NCBI GenBank assembly: GCA_021286645.1
Contig: JAJTBZ010000008.1
Span: 1 to 64,000 of the forward strand
Source: Ignavibacteria bacterium
GTDB lineage: Bacteria > Bacteroidota > Ignavibacteria > Ignavibacteriales > Ignavibacteriaceae
Direction of reading: 5' to 3'
Length of the DNA: 64,000 nucleotides
In this document: positions 25,100 through 33,657 of the stretch, one piece after another
Position numbering within the stretch: position 1 is the stretch's first letter
Layout: each line of letters begins with the position of its first letter
Position numbers and translations under genes: made by a program
Notes under the pieces: model-generated
The model's input: only the letters and a program-made list of their open reading frames with translations
What the model was told of the DNA's origin: nothing
Database searches by the model: none

Positions 25100-27967
25100 T
25101 TAAACGAGATTCCAACGAATTCTGAATACTTCTTCCGTTTTTACGCTCAAAGTCATTCGATCCTCAATCTGTCCAATTATCAAATCCCGTTTCTTTTCAA
25201 TTTCATCTTCAATTTCAAATATTTTCTGGCGCTGTTTTCTTTTTCTTGTCTCAAGTTCCTGAATTTCTTTATTGAATTTCAGTATCTCATCCTGCATCTG
25301 CGTACCCCGTAACTGTCTGTTTAACTCCCTTATCCTGCCCTTGGTAATCTTTATTTCATTTTCCGCATCAGCTATAATATCTTCAGCCCATTTACTAAGC
25401 TTTTCAGATTCCTCAAGGAAGTATTTCTTATTCTTGTTCCGCAATATCTCTTCCAGACGTCCTGCTTCCTCAGTCTGAGCCAAATTAATCTGATTTGAGG
25501 CTTTGGAATTTACTCCGACAGAGTCTAATATATCGCCAGATAATGAAAAGAGCCGTTTGCACTGGTCATGATCGAGTTTTATATCATCATCGGTAAATCC
25601 AATAAATACCAACACATCTTCGCACTCAAAACTGCATAAGGTTATGTTAAATAAAGCCAACCAACCGCTTTTGCCGATTAACGGTTCAAGATTTGCAATC
25701 CTTCCAAATGGACTGTTTTTATAGTCAAATACTATCTCAACATCGTCAGTTGGAGTTGTTTTGCAGGCATCAAGTATCCTTTTTGCCAATGGGTGTCCGA
25801 TGCGGTAGATGTTTACATCCTCTCCGCTTTTCCCGATTGTATAAGGACCTGGGTGTATTTGCTCTTCAGGAAAAGGATTTCTTATTAGGGTAAATGAAAG
25901 GTTTGATGCATCAAACTCTGCGAAGTCTTTCAAATAGTGCTTTGTGATTTTTAAGAGCCATTCCTGATACAGAGTAAGGTATTGCTTGCTTTCAGTATCA
26001 CGCAGTTTAAGTTTTTCAATTACTTCGGGATCAAAATTTTCAAGAAGTTTTTGTCTGGTGCTTAACAATGTTTCTGATATTTGAGCCTCAAGTTCCAGCT
26101 GTAATTCATCAAAAGATTCCTGTATCTCTTTAACGGTTCTGCATGACTGATAGATCTGTACAATCCGTTTTTCAAAATCCACGCCATTTTCAACCATACC
26201 GAGTACTTCATCACTGGCCCCAAATACTCCGTCAAACAATTTAAATTTTTCTGATAGTAATTCGTAAACCCTTACATCAGCAGCATTGGCTTTATTCAGA
26301 AAGTTCACAACAACTACATCATATTTTTGCCCGTAGCGGTGGCAGCGGCCAATGCGCTGTTCAATGCGCTGCGGGTTCCAGGGCAAGTCGTAGTTCACAA
26401 CCAGCGAACAAAATTGCAGGTTAACGCCTTCCGCGGCAGCTTCCGTGGCAATCATAATCTCAGCATAATCCCGAAAATATTCCGTCAGTGAAGAACGAAT
26501 ATCAGCGGATTTTGAGCCCGAAATTCTGTCTGTGCCGCTATTTTTCAAAAGCCACTGTTCATAAATACTCTTGGATAAGGGGTCTGTGTTTGTTCCGTTA
26601 AATAAAACAATTTTACCCTTAAATTCAGTTTGTTCAAGCAGGGCAAAAAGGTATTTCTGAGTGCGGGTTGATTCTGTAAATATAATTGCTTTTCTTGGCG
26701 CGCCAGATTTTACTGCTTCTGATAGCCCGCGTTTGAGAGCCGTTAACAGCTCTTCACCTTTTGAATTTTTCTGGATTGATTTAGCCAATGCATGAAATTC
26801 TTTAAGTTTTTTTGATTCCATTTCAATGGCCCGAATATCCTCAGGTGAGTAATATTTTTTTTCTTCTGAGTCTTCATCTTCCCATTCATCTTTCAGTTCG
26901 TCATATCCCTCGTAATCTTCCCTAATAAGGGTATCTGGGAACAAAGCTTCCTGAGAAGAACTATTTATTATTTCCTCCAGCTTTTTATACAGGGCCTCCA
27001 AAGTGCCAGAAATAGCATAAGTAGAGGAAGCTAATAATCTGCGAAGAATTAGTGTCATTAATTTTCGTTGGCTTGGAGGCAAGGCGTATAAATTTTCCTC
27101 CTGAAGATACCCAGACACTATGTCATATAGTTTTTGCTCATCAGCAGAGGGAAAGAACTCCTGGGTTATCGGAATCCGTTTCGTATACTTTACATATTCT
27201 TTAACCTGTTTGCGCAAAGTCCTAATGCAAATAGGGCTTAATCTTTGCTTTAATTCACCAAACATTTCTTCATTTCTAACCCTTAGGTATTTGCTTCGGA
27301 AGCTTTCCAAATCACCAAATGTGTATTCATCTATGATGCTGACAAGTCCATAAAGCTCTAAGAGGGAATTTTGTAGAGGTGTTGCAGTTAAAAGCAGTTT
27401 GGGGCGTTCATTAACGGCTGATTTAATTGCGTTTGCAATTTTATTTGTTGATTTATAGACATTTCTTAATCTATGAGCTTCATCAATAACTACGAGATCC
27501 CAGGAAATTGCGTTAACGTAATGTGCCTGCTTTTGAACAAATTGGTATGAGCAGATTACAATAACATTCTGGGTAAAAGGATTGAAATTTCCTTTCCGAA
27601 GCTCTTCTTTTAGTGATTTCTGCTCTAAGATTATGGATTGATGGAAGAACTTGTCGAGTAATTCCTGGCTCCACTGTTTTCGCAGGTTGGCAGGGGTAAT
27701 TATTAATATTTTTCTCTTTCGCTCTGCCCACTTTTGTGAAATGACAAGTCCAGCTTCAATTGTTTTTCCAAGTCCAACTTCATCAGCCAAAATTGCACCA
27801 GAAGAAAGGGGCGACCGAAAAGCAAACAAAGCAGCTTCTACCTGGTGCGGGTTAAGGTCCACCTGTGCATCCATCAATGATGTTACCAGCTTCTGGACAC
27901 TGTCCGAAGGGCTGCGCTTGGTCAGTTCATACGCAAAATACTTCGCGTGATAAGGAGTTAAATTCAC
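25100..27967 (-). CDS. SNF2-family helicase, first gene of the defence operon
   Basis: The 955-residue protein starts with GTG at 27,967 (an ATG 2 nt earlier is out of frame and stops at once). It has ADEVGLGKT (61-69), VIDEAHRLRN (160-169), LLTATPLQNS and, near residue 540, LPWNPQRIEQRIGRCHRYGQ: the SNF2/RapA-like superfamily 2 motif set. The C-terminus is a long charged coiled coil (about 830-930). Similar helicases occur with methyltransferases in DISARM and in related restriction islands. Here it probably acts as a DNA translocase that couples recognition to cleavage. No nuclease motif is visible. Confidence 0.85.
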   Translation of the reverse strand: MNLTPYHAKYFAYELTKRSPSDSVQKLVTSLMDAQVDLNPHQVEAALFAFRSPLSSGAILADEVGLGKTIEAGLVISQKWAERKRKILIITPANLRKQWSQELLDKFFHQSIILEQKSLKEELRKGNFNPFTQNVIVICSYQFVQKQAHYVNAISWDLVVIDEAHRLRNVYKSTNKIANAIKSAVNERPKLLLTATPLQNSLLELYGLVSIIDEYTFGDLESFRSKYLRVRNEEMFGELKQRLSPICIRTLRKQVKEYVKYTKRIPITQEFFPSADEQKLYDIVSGYLQEENLYALPPSQRKLMTLILRRLLASSTYAISGTLEALYKKLEEIINSSSQEALFPDTLIREDYEGYDELKDEWEDEDSEEKKYYSPEDIRAIEMESKKLKEFHALAKSIQKNSKGEELLTALKRGLSEAVKSGAPRKAIIFTESTRTQKYLFALLEQTEFKGKIVLFNGTNTDPLSKSIYEQWLLKNSGTDRISGSKSADIRSSLTEYFRDYAEIMIATEAAAEGVNLQFCSLVVNYDLPWNPQRIEQRIGRCHRYGQKYDVVVVNFLNKANAADVRVYELLSEKFKLFDGVFGASDEVLGMVENGVDFEKRIVQIYQSCRTVKEIQESFDELQLELEAQISETLLSTRQKLLENFDPEVIEKLKLRDTESKQYLTLYQEWLLKITKHYLKDFAEFDASNLSFTLIRNPFPEEQIHPGPYTIGKSGEDVNIYRIGHPLAKRILDACKTTPTDDVEIVFDYKNSPFGRIANLEPLIGKSGWLALFNITLCSFECEDVLVFIGFTDDDIKLDHDQCKRLFSLSGDILDSVGVNSKASNQINLAQTEEAGRLEEILRNKNKKYFLEESEKLSKWAEDIIADAENEIKITKGRIRELNRQLRGTQMQDEILKFNKEIQELETRKRKQRQKIFEIEDEIEKKRDLIIGQIEDRMTLSVKTEEVFRIRWNLV

Positions 27968-28493
27968 ATAGAAATCCGATAATTGATCAAAATATGCCGT
28001 GGAGGGAAAAAGAGACGAATATTGATCACCCCAATTCCCACTAACAATTGCCTATAAACAATTAACTTAAATTTTTAGAACCACAGTTGCAAAATACAAT
28101 AATTATTTTGATTTCAATAAGTTAACATTGCAGGCAACTATGTTCTTTTTTCTGGTTGCACATGGCTTTTAGTTTTTTCTAAGGTCACCAAATTACAGTT
28201 CCCCAGCAAATAACATGACTAAATTACATCTATGTAGCTTTAATTGTTTATTTTTCAATCTCTTAAGTTATATTTTTTTACTTACCTGAAGTGAAAAATT
28301 ACAAAAAATATCCTTTTTTATGGGTTTTTATACTCAAAAAAGCCCCAAAAGATAGGTCTTTAGAGGATTTTTACATTAAATAGGACCAGATTAAGCATAA
28401 AAAGAACAGTTTATACAAAAAAATACAATATCTGCATCAAAAAGCAGGCAGTTTTATGACTAATGAACTAATAATTGAACGGGAGTACAATGA
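27968..28493. promoter_or_regulatory. Divergent control region of defence operon and AAA+ activator
   Basis: This 526-bp AT-rich gap separates two divergent transcripts, much longer than other spacers in the island. Two TTGATCA palindromes lie at 27,983-27,990 and 28,022-28,028, 38 bp apart and just upstream of the helicase GTG start; they could be an operator. I searched by eye for a sigma-54 -24/-12 element (TGGCAC-N5-TTGCA) on both strands and found none convincing; the nearest (around 28,152-28,170) has the wrong spacing. The rest shows poly-A/T tracts and no gene. Confidence 0.45.
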
Positions 28494-30410
28494 ATGGAAC
28501 AAATTAATCAACTTATATCCACTAAAAATTACAGTGAAGCCCTGGTATTATTACAGAATGAACTTAATAAGAGTTTTGATCTTTCGGATCCATCTCAGGG
28601 AAAACAATATAACCTGCTTTGTGAATTGCGTGATGAAGTAGAACCCTTATTTTTTAGTGAATTATGTTCAACCATTGGAATTCAGGAGAAGAAGAAATGG
28701 GCCTGGAAATGGAAAGATTCTTTTGAACAGCCTTTAATTGATGGAGCAGTAGCTAAACCAATTTCCTTAAAACTTCCATTTGGTAAGGTTGCTGTGCCAT
28801 TAACTTTAGATGAAGCTTTTACACAGATAAGACTCAAAAAGAGTGTTAGCTTTTTCGATGAAGATTTTGACAGTTATATTTGCATACTGGACAAAGCACA
28901 AATTCACGAAAAGTTAATTAATGAACTAAAGAATAAATCTCTGATTGCGCGAGCGGAAGATATCCTGAACAAAGAAAACCCAGCCATTACACTTACGAAT
29001 GGTAAAATATGCCACCTCGTAGTTGGATCGACTGATTACACAACAGTAGTGGGTGGTTTGAATTCAGCGATTAATTCAATTTATGAAAGCAATCAGCAGA
29101 GGGTTGGAGTGAAATTTCAATCAATCAGTGATGAGCTGAACGCAGAATTAAAAAATGTGTACTTCCAACTGATTGTTATCATGTTATTGTTAAAAATTAC
29201 TCAGTTTGCGGAAAAACCAGATCAACCCAGTTTTATCCTAACCTATGAGAGAGATGCTGAAAAGCTTTTTATTGAAAAAACGTTACTGAGATTCAAACAA
29301 AAACACTCAGATACATCAGTTATTAAACCCACTTTTTCGAGCCGACAAGAAAGGTTGCAAGAATTAGTAAAAAACTGTTTGACTCGTGATCCCATATACA
29401 TCGAACGGCTAAAATCTTTGCTTAACGTAATTGACGAAGGTGATGTGCCAGTTTTAATCCTTGGCGAGAGCGGTGTCGGAAAGTCCTTTTTGGCAAAAAC
29501 AATCCACGATTTGAGCAATCGTTCAAAAAAAGCATTTGAAGAGCAGAATTGCGGTGGACTTGACTCCGATAAACTGGATATGAAGCTTTGGGGATGGAAA
29601 AAAGGATCCTTCACTGGAGCGGTTAATGATCATGAGGGGAAAGTGCAGCGCGCCGAGAAGGGTACTTTATTTCTGGATGAACTTGATCGCTGTCCATTGG
29701 GCTTGCGAAATGCACTATTGACATTCATAGAGACAAAGCGGTTTGAAGTCTTAGGGGGAAAAGAAGTCTTGACTGCTGATGTAAGAATGATTTTTGGAAG
29801 TAATAAAGATCTGAAATCTATGGTCAAGCGATGTGAGTTTGAATATGATTTGTATTTTAGAATCTCTGAACGGATCATTGATATACCTCCTCTCAGAGAA
29901 CGCCCCGATGACATTGAATTAATTATTGCCTCAACGCTCAACAGGTTAAATGAAAAAAAGACTACAATCATTTCAATAGAAAAAAAAGAAATAGAATATC
30001 TCAAAAAATATAATTGGCCTGGAAATGTGAGGGAACTTGTTCAATATACTAAGTCTCTTTTTTTTGATGCCTGGGCTGAAGGACAAAGCAATATTACAAT
30101 TGATCAAATCATTGCTAAACCATTCAGAAACCTTACGGCCAGAAAAGAAGATGATTTTGACACCCTGGTTGAAATTCTTCAGGGGTACTTAAGTGAATGG
30201 AATGGATCAAAAGGTCCCTTTCTCGACGAAATAATAGCGCCAATCTTGTCTAAGATTTACATGGATGACTGTTTAAAGTCGTTCGACAAAACAACAAAGT
30301 GGGAGAGCGCTATGAATATTTTAGGCATCAGTGGAAGTAGGTATAATTCATCTACATTAGCAAAATCCTATCAGAAATATTCAGAAGTTAAAACTCGTCT
30401 CCTCTTTTAA
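28494..30410 (+). CDS. Sigma-54-type AAA+ activator with unknown sensor domain
   Basis: The 638-residue protein has a central bacterial enhancer-binding AAA+ domain: GESGVGKS (324-331), GSFTGA (371-376, the sigma-54 contact loop, normally GAFTGA), FLDELD (393-398), IPPLRERPDDI and YNWPGNVREL. About 310 N-terminal residues form no receiver, PAS, GAF or CARF domain that I recognise. The C-terminal 100 residues may contain the DNA-binding part but have no clear Fis-type HTH. It diverges from the defence operon across a long regulatory gap, so it may switch that operon on, or sense infection itself. GGGAG precedes the ATG. Confidence 0.8.
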   Translation: MEQINQLISTKNYSEALVLLQNELNKSFDLSDPSQGKQYNLLCELRDEVEPLFFSELCSTIGIQEKKKWAWKWKDSFEQPLIDGAVAKPISLKLPFGKVAVPLTLDEAFTQIRLKKSVSFFDEDFDSYICILDKAQIHEKLINELKNKSLIARAEDILNKENPAITLTNGKICHLVVGSTDYTTVVGGLNSAINSIYESNQQRVGVKFQSISDELNAELKNVYFQLIVIMLLLKITQFAEKPDQPSFILTYERDAEKLFIEKTLLRFKQKHSDTSVIKPTFSSRQERLQELVKNCLTRDPIYIERLKSLLNVIDEGDVPVLILGESGVGKSFLAKTIHDLSNRSKKAFEEQNCGGLDSDKLDMKLWGWKKGSFTGAVNDHEGKVQRAEKGTLFLDELDRCPLGLRNALLTFIETKRFEVLGGKEVLTADVRMIFGSNKDLKSMVKRCEFEYDLYFRISERIIDIPPLRERPDDIELIIASTLNRLNEKKTTIISIEKKEIEYLKKYNWPGNVRELVQYTKSLFFDAWAEGQSNITIDQIIAKPFRNLTARKEDDFDTLVEILQGYLSEWNGSKGPFLDEIIAPILSKIYMDDCLKSFDKTTKWESAMNILGISGSRYNSSTLAKSYQKYSEVKTRLLF

Positions 30411-30445
30411 CTAACAAATAAAATTACCCCAATTAACCGTTTCTA

Positions 30446-30490
30446 AAACTTGCTCAACTTCAGGTAAACTTGAAGGAGAGCAAGTTTTTT
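30446..30490 (+). terminator. Terminator after the AAA+ activator
   Basis: AAACTTGCTC (30,446-30,455) pairs with GAGCAAGTTT (30,478-30,487), with a smaller internal hairpin, followed by a run of T. It separates the activator from the next gene group. Confidence 0.8.
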
Positions 30491-30603
30491 TGTACCCACC
30501 CTTTAATTTCAGCCTATAAATGGACTTTTCTACTGGTCTTTTATTTGCACCTCTTTTGGCAAGTTCATTAAGAACGAAATAAAAACAAAACGAAAGGCCT
30601 GAC

Positions 30604-31290
30604 ATGGCTTATCCAATGAAACCCAGCAACGACAAGTTGTCAGCTGGTTCGGCAATAAAGCCGAAGAAACCGCGTGCGGTTTCAAAATCTCGGTTTCAAA
30701 AAACCGAAAAAGAATTCAATGCTTTGATGAAACAGCGAATGGACGCGGAGAACACAAAAGTGCTACTCAAAACCCAAACCGACCTTCGCAAAAGAGTGAT
30801 ATCAATCGACCAGACAACTGGGGATGCAATCACTGCCGAAAAGTTGAATAATTATCAGATCGCACTTAGCAGAAAGCAGCTAGCCGAAGTCACATTGGAA
30901 GTAAAAGAGTGTGACAGGAAACTTGCTAAAGTTGGTGTTACTATTCAGTCTTTAAGCAGAAAATCTGCGGAGGCAGCTACTGTTAAAGCTAGCAGGATAA
31001 AAACCAATCTCAGACTTAGCAGACAAGCTGCTAAAAACTATGAGAAGATTCTTCTAGCGTTTCGTGAGGTTGCCGATCCAAAAACCATGCAGAACAGGCA
31101 GGCTTTTGAACAATTAAAGCCCCTTGCTCTCTCGAATAATGGCAGGCAGTTCTATGCTGCGGCTCAGAAATTCATCAAAAATACTGCATGGAAACCAGAA
31201 ATACTTGAAATGATAAAAGCATCTTCTCAGGTAAGAAGTATGCTTGCAAATGAATTTCGCAAAATGCTCGGTTGGACTCCCAATAAATAA
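30604..31290 (+). CDS. Basic, helical hypothetical protein
   Basis: The 228-residue protein is rich in Lys and Arg and almost wholly helical, with long coiled-coil-like stretches (RFQKTEKEFNALMKQRMDAE, KECDRKLAKVGVTIQSLSRK). It has no signal peptide, membrane segment or known motif. GAAAGG precedes the ATG. It is the first of four plus-strand genes, each preceded (from the second on) by a GC-rich hairpin. A structural or DNA-compacting role is possible; no evidence supports either. Confidence 0.7.
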   Translation: MAYPMKPSNDKLSAGSAIKPKKPRAVSKSRFQKTEKEFNALMKQRMDAENTKVLLKTQTDLRKRVISIDQTTGDAITAEKLNNYQIALSRKQLAEVTLEVKECDRKLAKVGVTIQSLSRKSAEAATVKASRIKTNLRLSRQAAKNYEKILLAFREVADPKTMQNRQAFEQLKPLALSNNGRQFYAAAQKFIKNTAWKPEILEMIKASSQVRSMLANEFRKMLGWTPNK

Positions 31291-31305
31291 TAATTAATTA
31301 ATCAC

Positions 31306-31323
31306 GCGGGGCTGTGGCCCCGC
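31306..31323 (+). promoter_or_regulatory. Intergenic GC hairpin 1
   Basis: A perfect 7-bp stem GCGGGGC/GCCCCGC with a TGTG loop lies between genes, 23 nt before the next ATG. It has no T-run behind it, so it is not a standard terminator. Two similar hairpins stand before the next two genes. Confidence 0.65.
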
Positions 31324-31345
31324 ACAAATATGAAAGGACATCACT

Positions 31346-31948
31346 ATGTCAACTTCGAAAGGAAACGTAATTGGTAGAAAATCTACCAACCTTCTTAACT
31401 CCATGAAGGAAGTTAAAGCCAACATTCAGCAAGCAGCTGTATTATTCAAATCAAAAGGATATCCGTGTGAATACGAGCATGGTAATCCTAAAATCAGCAA
31501 ATATCCTTTTCTCAGCTTCGAGGAAGGAATTAACGATTATTCGTTCACCAATATTCCAGACGAATTATTTGCGGAAAGAAGGTTCGGCAATTTCGTGATG
31601 GGTATCGAAGTATCCCCTGAAGAAAAGCAACCTGAAGATGCTGCCTCGAAGTCGAAACTTCTCTATGAATATGCGCGCAAAATTAAATCAGCACGCAGAG
31701 TGTTTTGCGAGATCGATGTCCCTGCTGGAGAAGAACCCGAGGACTTTTTCAACTGGGCAGTAGCCGATGAGTTTGATGTTGATCGTCTGGATTATGACGG
31801 TCCGTTCGGAGATGAAGATGAAGACGAAACGAATTATACAATTACTTTCGAATTGATTGTATCTATAGATAATGTAAAATCTTTGGACAAATCAATCAGA
31901 GAGTTTGGCGAGTTTCACGAAGTGCTGGCTACAACCATCGTTATGTAA
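31346..31948 (+). CDS. Hypothetical acidic protein
   Basis: The 200-residue product is acidic, especially near 138-165 (FDVDRLDYDGPFGDEDEDE), with beta-rich stretches (NYTITFELIVSIDN). No recognised domain. GAAAGGA precedes the start. It is preceded by a GC hairpin and followed by another, in a same-strand group of four unrecognised genes. Confidence 0.65.
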   Translation: MSTSKGNVIGRKSTNLLNSMKEVKANIQQAAVLFKSKGYPCEYEHGNPKISKYPFLSFEEGINDYSFTNIPDELFAERRFGNFVMGIEVSPEEKQPEDAASKSKLLYEYARKIKSARRVFCEIDVPAGEEPEDFFNWAVADEFDVDRLDYDGPFGDEDEDETNYTITFELIVSIDNVKSLDKSIREFGEFHEVLATTIVM

Positions 31949-31968
31949 TTAACCAACTAATCCACAAA

Positions 31969-31992
31969 TATGCGGGGCGAAAGCCCCGCATA
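31969..31992 (+). promoter_or_regulatory. Intergenic GC hairpin 2
   Basis: A perfect 10-bp stem TATGCGGGGC/GCCCCGCATA closed by a GAAA tetraloop (a GNRA loop). It has no T-run. It shares the stem core GCGGGGC with hairpin 1, although the loop differs. Confidence 0.65.
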
Positions 31993-32017
31993 AATACTAA
32001 CACATTTTTAACTTTTT

Positions 32018-32623
32018 ATGAAAGTATTATATATGAAAAACGTAGCACAAGGCAACTCAGTTGCCACAAATGTTATAACTGTTAGTTATGACAAAGCAAA
32101 AAAAATCCATGAACTTCATGTTAATGGAATGATTTTTCTTTCACCTATTAAAAATCAATTTCATGTTCCAGCAACTCTACTTCGCGGAATCAATACAAAC
32201 GAACTCCCAAAGCTAGTTGGTATTACACCCTATGTTTATGTTCTTGGGCACAAAACAATGTTTCCGTTTTTGCCCATGGAATTTATGAACATTGGCAAAG
32301 GTAAGACTCTTATAAAAGTTGAATCTTGTTCTGCCGCAAGTCAGTTTACAGATAAAATTGGAGTAGAAGCTTTTCAGGCTTTAAAAAAAGAAATGCTTTT
32401 GACGCAAAAGGCATACTTACCTAAGATAGACATGTTTCACTTTGATGGTGATACTGTTCACTTACATTATAATATCGTTATTTCATCTGGATTCATTGAG
32501 GATATGATTAATGAAGTTGCTGAATTTGATTTCCTCATGACAAAAAAGATAATTGCCGAGGTTCCCGATATATACACTCAATTATGTACAAAGTTCAACT
32601 TGCCTAATCGAAAAAGCAAATAA
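32018..32623 (+). CDS. Hypothetical protein
   Basis: The 201-residue protein has no recognised motif. The N-terminal half reads as beta-strands (NVITVSYDKAKKIHELHVNG) and the C-terminal half as mixed. A second ATG at 32,033 (MKNVAQGNS) is a possible start, since GAAAG lies about 13 nt before it; the ATG at 32,018 has no such site. It lies between GC hairpins 2 and 3. Confidence 0.6.
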   Translation: MKVLYMKNVAQGNSVATNVITVSYDKAKKIHELHVNGMIFLSPIKNQFHVPATLLRGINTNELPKLVGITPYVYVLGHKTMFPFLPMEFMNIGKGKTLIKVESCSAASQFTDKIGVEAFQALKKEMLLTQKAYLPKIDMFHFDGDTVHLHYNIVISSGFIEDMINEVAEFDFLMTKKIIAEVPDIYTQLCTKFNLPNRKSK

Positions 32624-32633
32624 TTCCAAATGC

Positions 32634-32656
32634 AACTGGCGGTAACCCCGCCAGTT
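32634..32656 (+). promoter_or_regulatory. Intergenic GC hairpin 3
   Basis: A perfect 9-bp stem AACTGGCGG/CCGCCAGTT with a TAACC loop, 31 nt before the ATG at 32,687. Like the other two it has no T-run and sits in the 5' leader of the next gene. Confidence 0.65.
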
Positions 32657-32686
32657 CTAAAATTCCAAAGAAAGGATATTCAAGGA

Positions 32687-33145
32687 ATGGATTCTAAAAC
32701 TAAAAAGCTGTTAACGGAATTATTAGATAAATCTGATAATTCCCGTCAAATTCCCGAAATGCTGATCGAAAGACTGCCAGATGACTTCAACCAGGATAAT
32801 GCTGATGAATGTACGCTCAATCTCATTGAAACTTCCATAACGGATAAAAACAAACTCCGCGAATTTGATTGTCTATTCTGCACTCAAACGAAGAATGATG
32901 CAAAAATTCTCAGGGACTGTCTTCGCCATAACCATAAATACAATACTCGCAAGCCATATTTCGACGATGGCGAATGGGTAATTGGGGTGAATAAACTTAT
33001 AACAGTTGCAAACCTAAGAGAAGAAGTAAAAAAGCTTAGAAAATTTGCAACTGTGCACTCCGCAGAATTGATTGACTGGATGATGGAAGTTGATACACAG
33101 TCACCTCTTTTTCCTGATGACTCCGATACTGCATCAGATAAATAG
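32687..33145 (+). CDS. Hypothetical helical protein
   Basis: The start at 32,687 (MDSKTKKLLTELL) is preferred over the upstream ATG at 32,630, because the latter lies before GC hairpin 3 and AAAGGA sits before 32,687. The 152-residue protein is acidic and helical, with two cysteines in FDCLFCTQTK. No family recognised. It is the last of the four-gene group; the excisionase-like gene follows after 18 bp. Confidence 0.6.
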   Translation: MDSKTKKLLTELLDKSDNSRQIPEMLIERLPDDFNQDNADECTLNLIETSITDKNKLREFDCLFCTQTKNDAKILRDCLRHNHKYNTRKPYFDDGEWVIGVNKLITVANLREEVKKLRKFATVHSAELIDWMMEVDTQSPLFPDDSDTASDK

Positions 33146-33163
33146 TTCGGTATAAGAACACTG

Positions 33164-33346
33164 ATGGAAACAACAAATCAACTCCAGTTATACTCGATAA
33201 ACGCGGCTGCACGGGTGCTGCATCTTGGGAAAGATACAGTGTACAGGCTCGTCGCGGATGGCAAGATCGGGTATATCACAATCGGTAAGCGAAAAATGAT
33301 CCCTTACCAGGAGTTGGTTCGTTCTCCTCAAGGAAATAAACAATGA
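33164..33346 (+). CDS. Excisionase-family HTH protein
   Basis: The 60-residue protein has the winged-helix HTH of the excisionase/MerR-like (HTH_17) family: YSINAAARVLHLGKDTVYRLVADGKIGYITIGKRKMIPYQEL. It overlaps the next gene by 4 nt. Being next to the integrase, it likely directs excision (recombination directionality) and may also repress the integrase. Confidence 0.8.
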   Translation: METTNQLQLYSINAAARVLHLGKDTVYRLVADGKIGYITIGKRKMIPYQELVRSPQGNKQ

Positions 33347-33657
33347 GTCCGCTTATAGACTTTTCGGATTATCGGCCACAAGTGTCAAAAGCAAGCGCCC
33401 AGCGACCCAACTTGCCAGTGGCTCCACCTGAGTCTGATACTGAAGATACCTATAGGCTGACTCTTAATATTTTAGTCCATAACAACCCTCAAAAGCTGCT
33501 TTTCGCGCCGAAGGAAACAGCCGTGCAAATCGGCGTAAGTGAAGAATTTATCCGTCGGAGAATCAAGAGTGGCATGATAAAGGCAACTTATATGGGTGAT
33601 AAACCAATGATCCAGATAACAGAATTAGCAAGAATAGTAACAGAAGGAATAAAATAA
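33343..33657 (+). CDS. Second excisionase-like HTH protein
   Basis: The 104-residue protein has a disordered N-terminus and then LLFAPKETAVQIGVSEEFIRRRIKSG...GDKPMIQITELARIV, again the HTH_17 pattern of helix, turn, helix and a short wing. Its start overlaps the previous stop and its stop overlaps the integrase start by one nucleotide. A pair of such proteins suggests one for excision and one for regulation. Confidence 0.7.
   Translation: MSPLIDFSDYRPQVSKASAQRPNLPVAPPESDTEDTYRLTLNILVHNNPQKLLFAPKETAVQIGVSEEFIRRRIKSGMIKATYMGDKPMIQITELARIVTEGIK

Noticed and set aside
12613-27967. Canonical DISARM or BREX system
   Set aside because: A SNF2-type helicase and a large methyltransferase are present, but drmA, drmB (DUF1998), drmC, pglZ, brxC and brxL-like genes are not.
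28150-28172. Sigma-54 promoter
   Set aside because: A GG and a GC are present but 9 rather than 10 bases apart, and the flanks do not match TGGCAC/TTGCA.
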